64,000 nt of DNA from JTS-RE9 sp964649195 (GTDB lineage: Bacteria; Planctomycetota; Phycisphaerae; Phycisphaerales; Phycisphaeraceae): positions 25,515 to 89,514 of the forward strand of contig CAZYPK010000001.1 in NCBI GenBank assembly GCA_964649195.1, given 5' to 3'. A program made the position numbers and the translations under genes. Numbering within the stretch: position 1 is the stretch's first letter; the number at the start of each line of letters is the position of its first letter. Positions 8,261-16,400 of this stretch are shown piece by piece. The notes under the pieces are model-generated. The model saw nothing but the letters and a program-made list of their open reading frames with translations, ran no database searches and had not been told where the DNA came from.

Positions 8261-8968
8261 ATGTTTGAGATGCTTCCTTCGTTCAACGATGTGTTCAAGA
8301 GCTTCGAAGATCCGCAGCGTCTCCATGCGATCATCGTACACATTCCCATCGCGGTGGCGGTGCTCGGATTGATTCTGACGCTGGGCGTGGCGCTCACCGG
8401 CAGCAAGGCGTCGGGCCTGCGGTGGACGACGATCTTCATCTTTCTGCTGGGCACGCTCTCGGCGCTGTGGGCTTCGCACACCGGCGAGGAGGCCGAGCAT
8501 CACCTGCCCGTCAAGCCGGTTGGCGAGGTGCATGAGGTGCTCGAAAAGCATAAGCAACTGGCCGAGTATTTCTGGGTGAGCCTGGCGGCGACGGGGTTCC
8601 TTCTTCTCTTGAGCACCGTGCGCGTCACGTGGTTCCGATCGGTCACGCTGGTCTTCGCGTTGCTGGCCAGCGTCGCCAGCGTCGCCTGGGTCGGCGCGAT
8701 CGGCCACTACGGCGGCGAACTGGTCTATCGCCACAGCGTGGGCGTGCCCAGCGCCGGCAGCGATCACGCGCACCCCGATCCTGAGAAAACCACCGATGGC
8801 AAAGGGAAGGATGGCGATGGCAAGGAGAAGGCTGTCGATCCTGCTTCCGATAAGGACGGCAAGGCCGAGGACAAGAAGGATGATGCCCCGGAAGCACCGG
8901 AGAAGGACAGCGGCGAACGCAAGCTGCCACCGGTGGAGGCGAAGGATAAGAGCATCTTCGACAACTGA
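8261..8968 (+). CDS. DUF2231-like four-helix membrane protein
   Basis: Protein of 235 residues. Four hydrophobic helices lie at about 22-48 (LHAIIVHIPIAVAVLGLILT), 53-72, 103-120 and 127-152. The HxxxVHIPIAV start of helix 1 is typical of DUF2231 membrane proteins. These are often found near cytochromes in planctomycetes; their function is not established. A hydrophilic, strongly charged Lys/Asp/Glu-rich tail (about 165-235) with several DGKG(K/E) motifs follows. ATG 8261 is chosen because it directly precedes the membrane domain; longer in-frame starts run through the oppositely oriented queG 5' end. It converges with the ABC permease gene onto a palindromic repeat. Confidence 0.7.
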   Translation: MFEMLPSFNDVFKSFEDPQRLHAIIVHIPIAVAVLGLILTLGVALTGSKASGLRWTTIFIFLLGTLSALWASHTGEEAEHHLPVKPVGEVHEVLEKHKQLAEYFWVSLAATGFLLLLSTVRVTWFRSVTLVFALLASVASVAWVGAIGHYGGELVYRHSVGVPSAGSDHAHPDPEKTTDGKGKDGDGKEKAVDPASDKDGKAEDKKDDAPEAPEKDSGERKLPPVEAKDKSIFDN

Positions 8969-8995
8969 GAGGCGTAACGCAGAACCTTCTATTTT

Positions 8996-9090
8996 TTAGC
9001 CGCAGCGTCCTCGCTGCGCGTCTGACGGACGCGCAGCGAGGACGCTGCGGCTATAAGCAGACGGACGCGCAGCGAGGACGCTGCGGCTGA
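8996..9090. repeat. GCAGCGTCCTCGCTGCGCGT palindromic element
   Basis: The word AGCCGCAGCGTCCTCGCTGC reads forward once, then its complement (GCAGCGAGGACGCTGCGGCT) occurs twice. This allows a long GC-rich hairpin between two convergent genes, preceded by TTTTTT on the left and followed by GAAAAA on the right. It could act as a two-way terminator. A second copy is at 49453-49557. Confidence 0.85.
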
Positions 9091-9103
9091 AAAATGAGAA
9101 GCG

Positions 9104-10894
9104 TCACACCCTGAAGATCGCCCCCAGTTTCTTGCCCATCATCAGGCCTGCGCCAACCAATGTGACCGTGAGCAGCGCCATGCCCCACACGCCCATGGCG
9201 CTGGCGATGTACGGTCCATCGCCCAGTCGCAGGAAGAGATCGTAGATCGCCTTGGTGATCGGGTAGTGCTGTTCCTTCTGGGCGAGGATCAGCGAGTCGC
9301 TTACTTCGAGCATGGCGAAGCTGAAGGCGAGGATGCCGCCGGCGATGAGGTTGGCCATGATCAGCGGCACGACGATTCTGCGGATCGCGGTCATCGGCGT
9401 GGCGCCCAGGTTCAGCGCCGCCTCCTCCAGTTGTCCCGATGTCTGCTGCAAGCCGGCGGTCGCGGAGCGGACGACATAAGGCAGCCGGCGAATCGCGTAG
9501 GCCACGATCAGAAACAGCAGCGGGTTGGGCGCCTGCCCCGTCACCTGCATCATGCTGGAAAGCTCATCGGCGCCGATCGATTTGAAATAAGCCGCGAGCT
9601 GCGGGAAGGGCCAGCTCAGACTCATCGCCACGAAACCGAACGCCATCACCAGCCCCGGCACCGCCAGCGGCAGCATCGCCAGCGAGTCGAGCAGCCAGCC
9701 GCCGCGGATTTTGGTGCGCACATTCAGGTACGCGATCGACAGCCCGATGAAGATGCAAAGCACCATCGCAATCGAGGCATAAAGCAGGCTGTTGCGGATC
9801 GACCCGGAGGCGAGCTTGTGGGTGAGCGCGTTGCTGTAATGTTCCGTGGTCCACTGCGTCGGCAGGATCGAGCGGTACCACTGGCCATCGACGCTCAGCG
9901 ATGAAAGCACCACGCCCAGGTGCGGCAGCACCGCCAGGCCGATCACCAAGCCGAACGTCAGCATCGCGGCCAAGCCTTTGAATCCGGTGAGCCTCCGCGA
10001 GACGCTGCCGACCGAGGCCTTGCTCTGCATTTCGTAGGCTTTTCCGCCGATGAGCCACTTGCTGAAAAGATACAGCCCGATGGCGACCGCGAGCATCACC
10101 ACCACCAGGGCGTATGGCCGGGGACTGGTCTGCACCTCCTGCAAGCCGTAGAAAATCTGCACGGGTGTGACCGTGTAGAAATCGAACATCAGCGGCGTAC
10201 CCAGTTCGGTGAAGGACCAGATGAAGACGATCGTCGCCCCCGCAAAAACCCCCGGTGTGATCAGCGGCAGCGTGATGCGGCGAAAGCGCGTCCAGCGGGT
10301 GGCGCCCAGCCCCTGGGCCGCTTCATCGAGCGCGGGATCGAGGTTCGCCATCGCCGCGGTGACGTTGAGGAAGAGGATCGGATAAAGATGCAAAGCCTCG
10401 GCGACCACGATGCCGGTGAAGCGTCCGCCGATGAAGTCGTCACCCAGGAAATCGATGCCCGGATGATCCGCCGGCAGAACGCCCATCGACACCAGCAGGG
10501 CGTTGACCGCGCCATAGCGGCCAAGCAGCGACCGCAAACCAATCGCGCCGACAAACGGCGGCAGAATCAGCGGCACCATCACCAGGCTGCTGAGCAGCGC
10601 CTTGCCTCGAAACTCGTAGCGCGTCGCCAGCGACGCCAGAGGCAGGGCGATGAGCAGGCAGAGGATCGTCGTGGCGGCGGCGATCAGCAGGCTGTTGACC
10701 ATGCCGTCTCTGTAGATGGGATCGTGGAAGACGCCCAGATCGCTGAAAAAGTATTTGGTCGTAAAGCTGCCATCGGTTTCCAAAAACGCGCCGCTGACCG
10801 TCAGGCCGATGGGCCAGATCAGGAAGATGGCAAAGATCGCCAGGAGGACGGCGAAAAGCCCGTAGCGATAGATCGTTCGGCCGCGACGATTCAT
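9104..10894 (-). CDS. ABC transporter permease, fused double domain (Fe3+/thiamine/polyamine type)
   Basis: Membrane protein of 596 residues made of two tandem binding-protein-dependent permease domains, as in FbpB/SfuB/ThiP. Each half has about six helices and the loop that contacts the ATPase: EAAQGLGATRWTRFRRITLP in the first half and EAALNLGATPMTAIRRIVVP in the second. The architecture suggests uptake of ferric iron, thiamine or a similar small substrate. No ATPase or substrate-binding protein gene is next to it, so the rest of the transporter is elsewhere or outside the window. ATG 10894 (MNRRGRTIYRYG) is preferred; an in-frame longer version would translate the neighbouring GCCCCGCCCGGAAGGGCG repeat. 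Confidence 0.85.
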   Translation of the reverse strand: MNRRGRTIYRYGLFAVLLAIFAIFLIWPIGLTVSGAFLETDGSFTTKYFFSDLGVFHDPIYRDGMVNSLLIAAATTILCLLIALPLASLATRYEFRGKALLSSLVMVPLILPPFVGAIGLRSLLGRYGAVNALLVSMGVLPADHPGIDFLGDDFIGGRFTGIVVAEALHLYPILFLNVTAAMANLDPALDEAAQGLGATRWTRFRRITLPLITPGVFAGATIVFIWSFTELGTPLMFDFYTVTPVQIFYGLQEVQTSPRPYALVVVMLAVAIGLYLFSKWLIGGKAYEMQSKASVGSVSRRLTGFKGLAAMLTFGLVIGLAVLPHLGVVLSSLSVDGQWYRSILPTQWTTEHYSNALTHKLASGSIRNSLLYASIAMVLCIFIGLSIAYLNVRTKIRGGWLLDSLAMLPLAVPGLVMAFGFVAMSLSWPFPQLAAYFKSIGADELSSMMQVTGQAPNPLLFLIVAYAIRRLPYVVRSATAGLQQTSGQLEEAALNLGATPMTAIRRIVVPLIMANLIAGGILAFSFAMLEVSDSLILAQKEQHYPITKAIYDLFLRLGDGPYIASAMGVWGMALLTVTLVGAGLMMGKKLGAIFRV

Positions 10895-10935
10895 CGCAGC
10901 AATGTAGCGGCAAATGAAATCCAGACCAACAACCC

Positions 10936-11117
10936 GAGTTTCGCTTAAGCCCCGCCCGGAAGGGCGCGGGCCAAGGGGCGTTCGATTCGCGGCCTGTTGA
11001 CGAATCAAAACTCGATGGCCGATTTGAATTCCCCTTGCAGGCTTTGAATCCGCTGTTGATCGGACACGCTTTGGCCCGCGCCTGCTCCGGGGGCCGGGCG
11101 GGGCTTAAGCGAAACTC
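10936..11117. repeat. 182-bp inverted-repeat element (GAGTTTCGCTTAAGCCCCGC family)
   Basis: Ends are complementary: GAGTTTCGCTTAAGCCCCGC on the left, and GCGGGGCTTAAGCGAAACTC on the right. The interior carries a conserved core with CCTTGCAGGCTTTGAATCC and ATCGGACACGCTTTGGCCCG. A second full-length copy with the same core lies at 60306-60500. Short versions lacking this core lie at 31563-31634 and 38511-38585. There is no coding capacity, so this is a non-autonomous element. Confidence 0.88.
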
Positions 11118-11609
11118 AGGTTTTGAGATTTGGAGTTTTCGATTTGGAACACGCTGTTTTCCTGTCTCTGTTCCTTGTCTCCTACTTCACGGGAGCTGAA
11201 GCTCCCGTGCCTGATTCCCCTGTCCTGTTCCCTGGGGCACCATTGGTGGCCCATTGTCCTGATAACCCCACCACCCATTGTGGATAACCTGTCCCTTGTC
11301 GCAAATCCGGGCGATCGGGTAAAAAACCCTCCCGGAGTCGATCCGCAATTAACCCTGCGATTCGCAATGACTTACCAAACTGGTACGCGAACACACTAAA
11401 AAAAGTGCCACAAATTGTGCAGAGACCCATTGCGACCACAAGATATTGGGTTAGGATGCCTCTCGGTGGTGATTGGGTTTGTGTGAGGACTTTTGGTGGG
11501 TTGCCGGGTGGGGGTGCAGGTGGAATCTGGTGTGGGATCGGATCGAACCGGGTTGGAAAATCAAATGTGTTGCCGTCGTCCAAGGAAGGGCCCGGCCAAA
11601 CGACAAGAG
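11118..11609. other. Gene-free region with one DnaA-box match
   Basis: About 490 bases of lower GC. It starts with a GATTTGGAG word and TGTCTC-type words. A hairpin CGGGAGCTGAAGCTCCCG lies near 11200. TGTGGATAA at 11279-11287 is a perfect DnaA-box 9-mer on the minus strand (TTATCCACA), but it is alone, with no dnaA/dnaN nearby. A CACAAATTGTG palindrome lies near 11410, then a G-rich stretch. No ORF looks coding. Confidence 0.4.
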
Positions 11610-11708
11610 GTCACGCAGAGCCTGGAAGGCTCAGCGGGTGACTGCGTGGACCGCATCGAGTGGACCACTCGTCTGGTGATCGGGTTGAGAAACCCGCAGT
11701 CAGGGAGC
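11610..11708 (+). promoter_or_regulatory. Structured 5' leader of dcd with alternative stems
   Basis: Two mutually exclusive folds can be drawn by eye. Fold 1 pairs GTCAC (11610-11614) with GTGAC (11638-11642), enclosing GAGCC/GGCTC (11618-11622/11628-11632). Fold 2 pairs TGACTGC (11639-11645) with GCAGTCA (11696-11702). It encloses CGAGTGGACCACTCG (11657-11671) and GGGTT-GAGA-AACCC (11682-11695) as a three-way junction abutting the AGGGAG ribosome site. Bases 11639-11642 belong to both folds. This looks like a switch but matches no riboswitch class I recognise. Confidence 0.45.
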
Positions 11709-11713
11709 GAATC

Positions 11714-12286
11714 ATGGGCGTGCTTTGCGACAGTCAGATTCGGGAACTCGTGCCGATCGAGCCGTTCGCCGAGAACATCAAGCGGCCGGGCAAGGTGTCC
11801 TACGGCGTCTCCAGCTACGGCTACGACGTTCGCGTCGGCACCGTCTTCAAAATCTTCACCAACGTCGCCGCCGACGGCGGGCAGGCCGTGGTCGATCCGA
11901 AAAAATTCTCCGACGCCTCGTTCATCACCATCGACACCGACCTCACCGGCAAGGATCACGTGGTCATCCCGCCCAACAGCTTCGCCCTCTGCGAGACCGT
12001 CGAAGAACTGAAAATCCCCCGCGATGTCCTGGCCATCTGCGTCGGCAAATCGACCTACGCCCGCTGCGGCATCATCGTCAACGTCACCCCGCTCGAACCC
12101 GAATGGCGCGGCAAGGTCACCATCGAAATCAGCAACACCACCCCGCTGCCCGCCAAGATATACGCCAACGAAGGCATCGCCCAGATGGTGTTTTTGAAAG
12201 CCGACCGCGTGTGTGCCGTGAGCTACGCGGACAAGGGCGGGAAGTATCAGGACCAGGTGGGATTGACGCTGCCGATGGTGGATTAA
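11714..12286 (+). CDS. dcd: dCTP deaminase
   Basis: Deaminates dCTP to dUTP (or dUMP in bifunctional members), feeding thymidylate synthesis. At 190 residues it is the usual length. Family signatures are SSYGYDVRVG near the N-terminus, VVIPPNSFALCETVEELKIP, GKSTYARCGIIVNVTPLEPE (trimer nucleotide-binding loop) and GKVTIEISN, containing the catalytic Glu, followed by EGIAQMVF. AGGGAG (11702-11707) positions ATG 11714. The preceding 100 bases can form competing RNA stems. The nucleotide-reductase gene nrdJ lies 1.1 kb downstream on the same strand, so deoxynucleotide genes are loosely grouped here. Confidence 0.93.
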   Translation: MGVLCDSQIRELVPIEPFAENIKRPGKVSYGVSSYGYDVRVGTVFKIFTNVAADGGQAVVDPKKFSDASFITIDTDLTGKDHVVIPPNSFALCETVEELKIPRDVLAICVGKSTYARCGIIVNVTPLEPEWRGKVTIEISNTTPLPAKIYANEGIAQMVFLKADRVCAVSYADKGGKYQDQVGLTLPMVD

Positions 12287-12298
12287 GTATGTGCGCCC

Positions 12299-12369
12299 AA
12301 GGCACGGCATCTTGGGCACGGCATCTTGGGCACGGCATCTTGGGCACGGCATCTTCAAGATGCCGTGCC
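12299..12369. repeat. Four tandem 14-mers ending in a perfect hairpin
   Basis: The unit GGCACGGCATCTTG is repeated four times from 12301. The last copy (GGCACGGCATCTT, 12343-12355) pairs perfectly with AAGATGCCGTGCC (12357-12369). It starts 12 bases after dcd and has no T-tract. It is related in style to the palindrome after argJ (53480-53522), which shares GGCACGGC. Confidence 0.85.
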
Positions 12370-12410
12370 ATGACGAATCAGAACCAAAGCCTCAAACAGG
12401 GAGCTTCACA

Positions 12411-12551
12411 ATGGCCACGCGCAACGAACGTCGTTCCGGCAAGCCCGCGAAGTTTGAAACGCCCAAAGGCGGCCCCAAGAACATGAAGCCGACGGCGGCG
12501 AATATGAAAGGCTCCAAAAAGCCGGCCTCGAACAACCGCGGCAAACGGTGA
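12411..12551 (+). CDS. Small basic protein (46 aa), candidate
   Basis: Starts MATRNERRSGKPAKFETPKG, has a Lys/Arg/Asn/Gly-rich tail and ends NNRGKR; strongly basic and probably disordered. ACAGGGAG sits 8 bases before ATG 12411 and resembles the ribosome site of dcd. No domain is recognised. Its charge would suit a nucleic-acid or ribosome partner, but that is inference. It might be a chance frame, although the amino-acid composition is unlike translated repeats. Confidence 0.5.
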   Translation: MATRNERRSGKPAKFETPKGGPKNMKPTAANMKGSKKPASNNRGKR

Positions 12552-12565
12552 AGAAAACGAACCCG

Positions 12566-12612
12566 GGTGGCTGGGGCTGAGTCCGCGAAGCCCCGGCCCC
12601 TCGAACAATCAC
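12566..12612. repeat. Half copy of GGGTGGCTGGGGCTGAGTCC element
   Basis: GGGTGGCTGGGGCTGAGTCC plus GCGAAGCCCCGGCCCC, without the mirrored right arm seen at 23997-24115. It is followed by CCCCCCGGAAG words, one of which recurs at 21935-21950. Confidence 0.75.
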
Positions 12613-12702
12613 GGCAAACGGTGATGAAGCCCCCCGGAAGCCCCCCGGAAGCCCCGGATGAACAGTCAAGGACGACTGGGACCCACGCAAGGAAGGCACG
12701 CG

Positions 12703-13083
12703 ATGAAAACGGAATGGATCGGAGTCGATGCGTACAACGGCGCCCGCGAGTATCTCAAGACGGTCGCCATCGCGGTCGAGGCGGCGGGCACCGTGGATCG
12801 GGCGGTGGAACTGGGGCTGATCGGCGGCGAAGAGACAGCCGTGATGGCCAGCGGCATCCGCGATGTGATCCCCGTCAGCCGCGGCGGCGACAGCAGCGAC
12901 CCGGACGCCGAGGACAAGTGGGCCACGCTCCTGGCCACGGCCCTGCTCGAACGCGGATTTGATGTGCTCGATGAAACGCGGGCGATGTCCCGGATGCTGG
13001 AAAAGAAACAACGCGAACGGGTGCTTCTCTCGCAGATGCTGCGGCAGCATCCGAGGATCGGAGCGGATGCGGTGCAGGTGTAA
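12703..13083 (+). CDS. Conserved-looking hypothetical protein (126 aa)
   Basis: Not recognised. The 126 residues start MKTEWIGVDAYNGAREYLKT, are mostly helical (VAIAVEAAGTVDRAVELGLI) and charged, with no membrane segment or metal motif. GGAAGG at 12691-12696 is a good ribosome site for ATG 12703; an earlier in-frame ATG at 12658 lacks one. It lies between the small basic gene and nrdJ on the same strand, but a 350-base gap of repeats and hairpins separates it from nrdJ, so co-transcription is doubtful. Confidence 0.65.
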   Translation: MKTEWIGVDAYNGAREYLKTVAIAVEAAGTVDRAVELGLIGGEETAVMASGIRDVIPVSRGGDSSDPDAEDKWATLLATALLERGFDVLDETRAMSRMLEKKQRERVLLSQMLRQHPRIGADAVQV

Positions 13084-13089
13084 AGCAGA

Positions 13090-13197
13090 TGCGAATACTT
13101 ATTATTTAATACTTAATGCTTATTAGTTATTGAAAGGCAGTACGAGAGTTCCGCCAATAACCATTAAGTAATAAGTATTAAATAATAAGCATTCGCC
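13090..13197. repeat. AT-rich inverted repeat of TTATTAAAT-type words
   Basis: GCGAATACTTATTATTTAAT at the left is mirrored by ATTAAATAATAAGCATTCGC at the right. The whole block is strikingly AT-rich within GC-rich DNA. Similar vocabulary (AATAAGCAATAAGCAA and complement) forms the inner arms of the composite palindrome at 35382-35567. Confidence 0.85.
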
Positions 13198-13209
13198 TTG
13201 AATTGTCTT

Positions 13210-13288
13210 TTCAGGCTTCGCTGCCCGGGCCATGGGTCATGGATGGCCTTTGCGATAACAAGCCTTGGCCCGGACAGCGGCGCCTGAA
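13210..13288 (+). promoter_or_regulatory. Long hairpin upstream of nrdJ
   Basis: A 23-base arm starting TTCAGGC (13210-13232) pairs with 13266-13288 (ending GCCTGAA) with three mismatches; the loop is 33 bases. It lies 141 bases before the nrdJ start. The usual cobalamin-riboswitch core (GCCACTG) is absent, so I do not call a B12 switch. It may be a repeat element, a terminator or a leader structure. Confidence 0.5.
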
Positions 13289-13429
13289 CAGATATTGCCT
13301 GAAATGTTCGATGGCGGACGTTGAATGGCGGACGTTGATTGCTGATTGCTGAAAGTTTAACAGGTACGACACGGACGGCGTGCCGGATACATACATACAA
13401 ACGTCTCATATTAGACAGGGTTCACAGTC

Positions 13430-16400
13430 ATGAAAATCACTCGCCGATTCACGCAGGCCGGCACGGATGTCTTCCAGACGACGCAGTGGACCCGGCGTTC
13501 CAGTCGCATATCCAATCCCGACGGCACGACCGTATTCGAAATGAAGGATGCGGAGATTCCCGCCTCCTGGTCGCAGCTTGCGACGGATATCGTCGTCTCC
13601 AAATATTTCCGCAAGGCGGGCGTGCCGCAGGTGGATGCGGCGGGCAACGTGCTCAAGGATGAAACCGGCAAGACCATCACCGGCCCCGAAAAGTCGGTGC
13701 GCCAAGTCGTGCATCGTCTGGCCGGCTGCTGGCGTCACTGGGGCGAGACGCACAACTACTTCGACACCACCGAGGATGCCCAGGCGTTTTACGACGAGAT
13801 CGCCTACACCCTGCTGCATCAGGTCTGCGCCCCCAACAGTCCGCAGTGGTTCAACACCGGCCTCAACTGGGCCTACGGCATCACCGGTCCCGCGCAGGGC
13901 CACTGGGTGACGGACGCGACGACCGGCGAGACGAAACTCGCCGACGATGCGTATTCACATCCGCAACCGCATGCCTGTTTTATCCAATCCGTTGACGATG
14001 ATTTGGTCAACCCCGGCGGGATCATGGACCTGTGGGTCCGCGAGGCGCGCCTCTTTAAGTATGGCTCGGGGACCGGAACGAATTTCTCCAAGCTCCGTGG
14101 AGAGAACGAACCGCTTTCGGGCGGCGGAAAAAGTTCCGGCCTCATGAGCTGGCTGAAGATCGGGGATCGTGCCGCCGGAGCCATCAAATCCGGCGGCACG
14201 ACCCGCCGGGCCGCCAAAATGGTGTGCCTGGACCTGGATCATCCCGACATCGAAAACTTCGTCAACTGGAAGGTCCGCGAGGAACTCAAGGTCGCCGCCC
14301 TCGTCGAAGGCATCAAACGTCTGCCCAAGGCGCAGCAGGAAACCGCAACCAAATTGGGTCTGAAACTCGATTACGACTTCAACGGTGAAGCCTATCTCAC
14401 CGTCAGCGGCCAGAACAGCAACAATTCCGTTCGCATCCCCAACGAGTTCTTCCGCCGCCTCGACAGCGATGAAAACTGGGAGCTTCGCAACCGCACGAAC
14501 GACAAGGTGGCCAAGTCGATCAAGGCGAAGATGCTCTGGGATGAGATCGGTTATGCCGCGTGGCGCTGCGCCGACCCGGGCGTGCAGTACGACACCACGA
14601 TCAACGAGTGGCATACATGTCCCGCATCGGGAAGGATTAACGCATCCAACCCCTGCAGCGAATACATGTTTTTAGATAATACCGCATGCAATCTTGCTTC
14701 CTTCAACCTGCTCAAGTTCTACGATCGCCACGAAAAGCGATTCGATCTGGATGGCTTCGAACATGCGACGCGCCTCTGGACCATCGTGCTGGAGATCAGC
14801 GTGCTGATGGCGGCGTTCCCCTCGCGCGAGATCGCCCGGCTCAGCTACGAGTACCGCACGCTGGGCCTGGGCTACGCCAACATCGGCGCGATGCTGATGC
14901 AGGCGGGCATTCCTTATGACAGCGAGACGGCCCGCGCCATCTGCGGCGCCCTCACGGCGATTCTCACCGGGCGCAGCTATGCGGCCAGTGCGGAGATGGC
15001 CGGCGAGCTGGGGCCGTTCCCCGGCTTCTTCAAGAACCGCGAACACATGCTGCGCGTCATCCGCAATCATCGCCGGGCCGCTTATGGCGTGGCCCGCGAT
15101 GTGGAGCATGCGAATCAGCATGACCTTGGCAATTATGAAGGGATTCAGATTCCGCCGGTGCCGATTCATGCGGAATACCTGGAAAAGCAGGAGAAGGGCA
15201 TCGGTCAACTGAGCAACGCCGGCGACCTGTTGCACCGCGCCCGTGCATCGTGGGATGATGCCTTGCGATTGGGCCAGGCGCATGGCTACCGCAATGCGCA
15301 GACCACGGTCATCGCTCCCACCGGCACCATCGGCCTGCTGATGGATTGCGACACCACCGGCGTCGAGCCTGACTTCGCGCTGGTCAAGTTCAAGAAGCTG
15401 GCCGGCGGCGGCTACTTCAAGATCGCCAACCAGTCGGTGCGCCCGGCGCTCGAATCACTGGGCCTTGGCGAAGAGGAAGTGCGCGATGTCCTGCGGCATC
15501 TGCTGGGCGCTCTGAGTTTTGATGTGATTCTTCCCGCAAAGGACGGCACGCGGCAGACTGCCGGCAAGACCTTCGCCCAGGCATTGCTCGGGAAGGGTTT
15601 CACTGAGGAAGAATTGAAGAAGCTCGGCGATTCGCTGGGCAGCGCGATGGAATTGAGCTTCGTGTTCAACTCGTACACTCTCGGGCAGGACGCCATCGAG
15701 CGCCTGGGCCTCACGGGGCAGACGGATCTGCTCAAGGGCCTGGGCTTTTCATCAAAGCAGGTCGAGACGCTCAATGAAATGATCTGCGGCACGGGTACGG
15801 TCGAAGGCGCACCGCACCTCAAAGCGGAAAATCTCGCGGTGTTCGACTGTGCCAACAAGTGCGGCAGGAAGGGCAAACGGTTCATCGCGGCCCAAGGACA
15901 CATCCGCATGATGGCCGCGGCGCAGCCGTTCATCAGCGGCGCAATCAGCAAGACGATCAACCTGCCCAATGAGGCCTCGATCGACGACATCAAGAACGCC
16001 TACCGCCTGAGCTGGGAGCTGGCGCTCAAAGCCAACGCCCTGTACCGCGACGGCTGCAAGCTGAGCCAGGTGCTCAACTCTTCCGCCGACGACAAGGCCG
16101 ATGAAGGCGAAGAGGATGAGGAGAACATCGAAGCGGGAAAGCAGGAAGTGGGCCAGGAGGTCGCGACGATCGCCGGCCGCGTTGCGAGTGTGGCGACTGA
16201 GAAGACGACGGAGATTCAGGTGCAGACCGTCGAGCGCATCGTGGAGAAGGTGGTCGAGCGGATCGTCGAGCGTCCGCTGCGTCGCCGGCTGCCCGATACC
16301 CGCCGCAGCATCACGCACAAGTTCAATGTCGCCGGCCACGAAGGCTATCTCACCGTCGGTCTGTACGACGACGGCATGCCCGGTGAGCTCTTCATCACCA

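Noticed and set aside
10936..11117. Insertion sequence
   Set aside because: Inverted ends and a core but no coding capacity; reported as a non-autonomous repeat instead.
11279..11287. Replication origin at the DnaA-box match
   Set aside because: A single 9-mer, with no cluster of boxes, no AT-rich unwinding repeats and no dnaA/dnaN/gidA neighbours.
12299..12369. CRISPR array
   Set aside because: Repeats are directly tandem with no unique spacers, here and at 6616, 18465 and 63801; no cas genes are present.
13200..13429. Cobalamin riboswitch upstream of nrdJ
   Set aside because: Only a long hairpin is seen; the conserved GCCACTG core and receptor loop of the class are missing.
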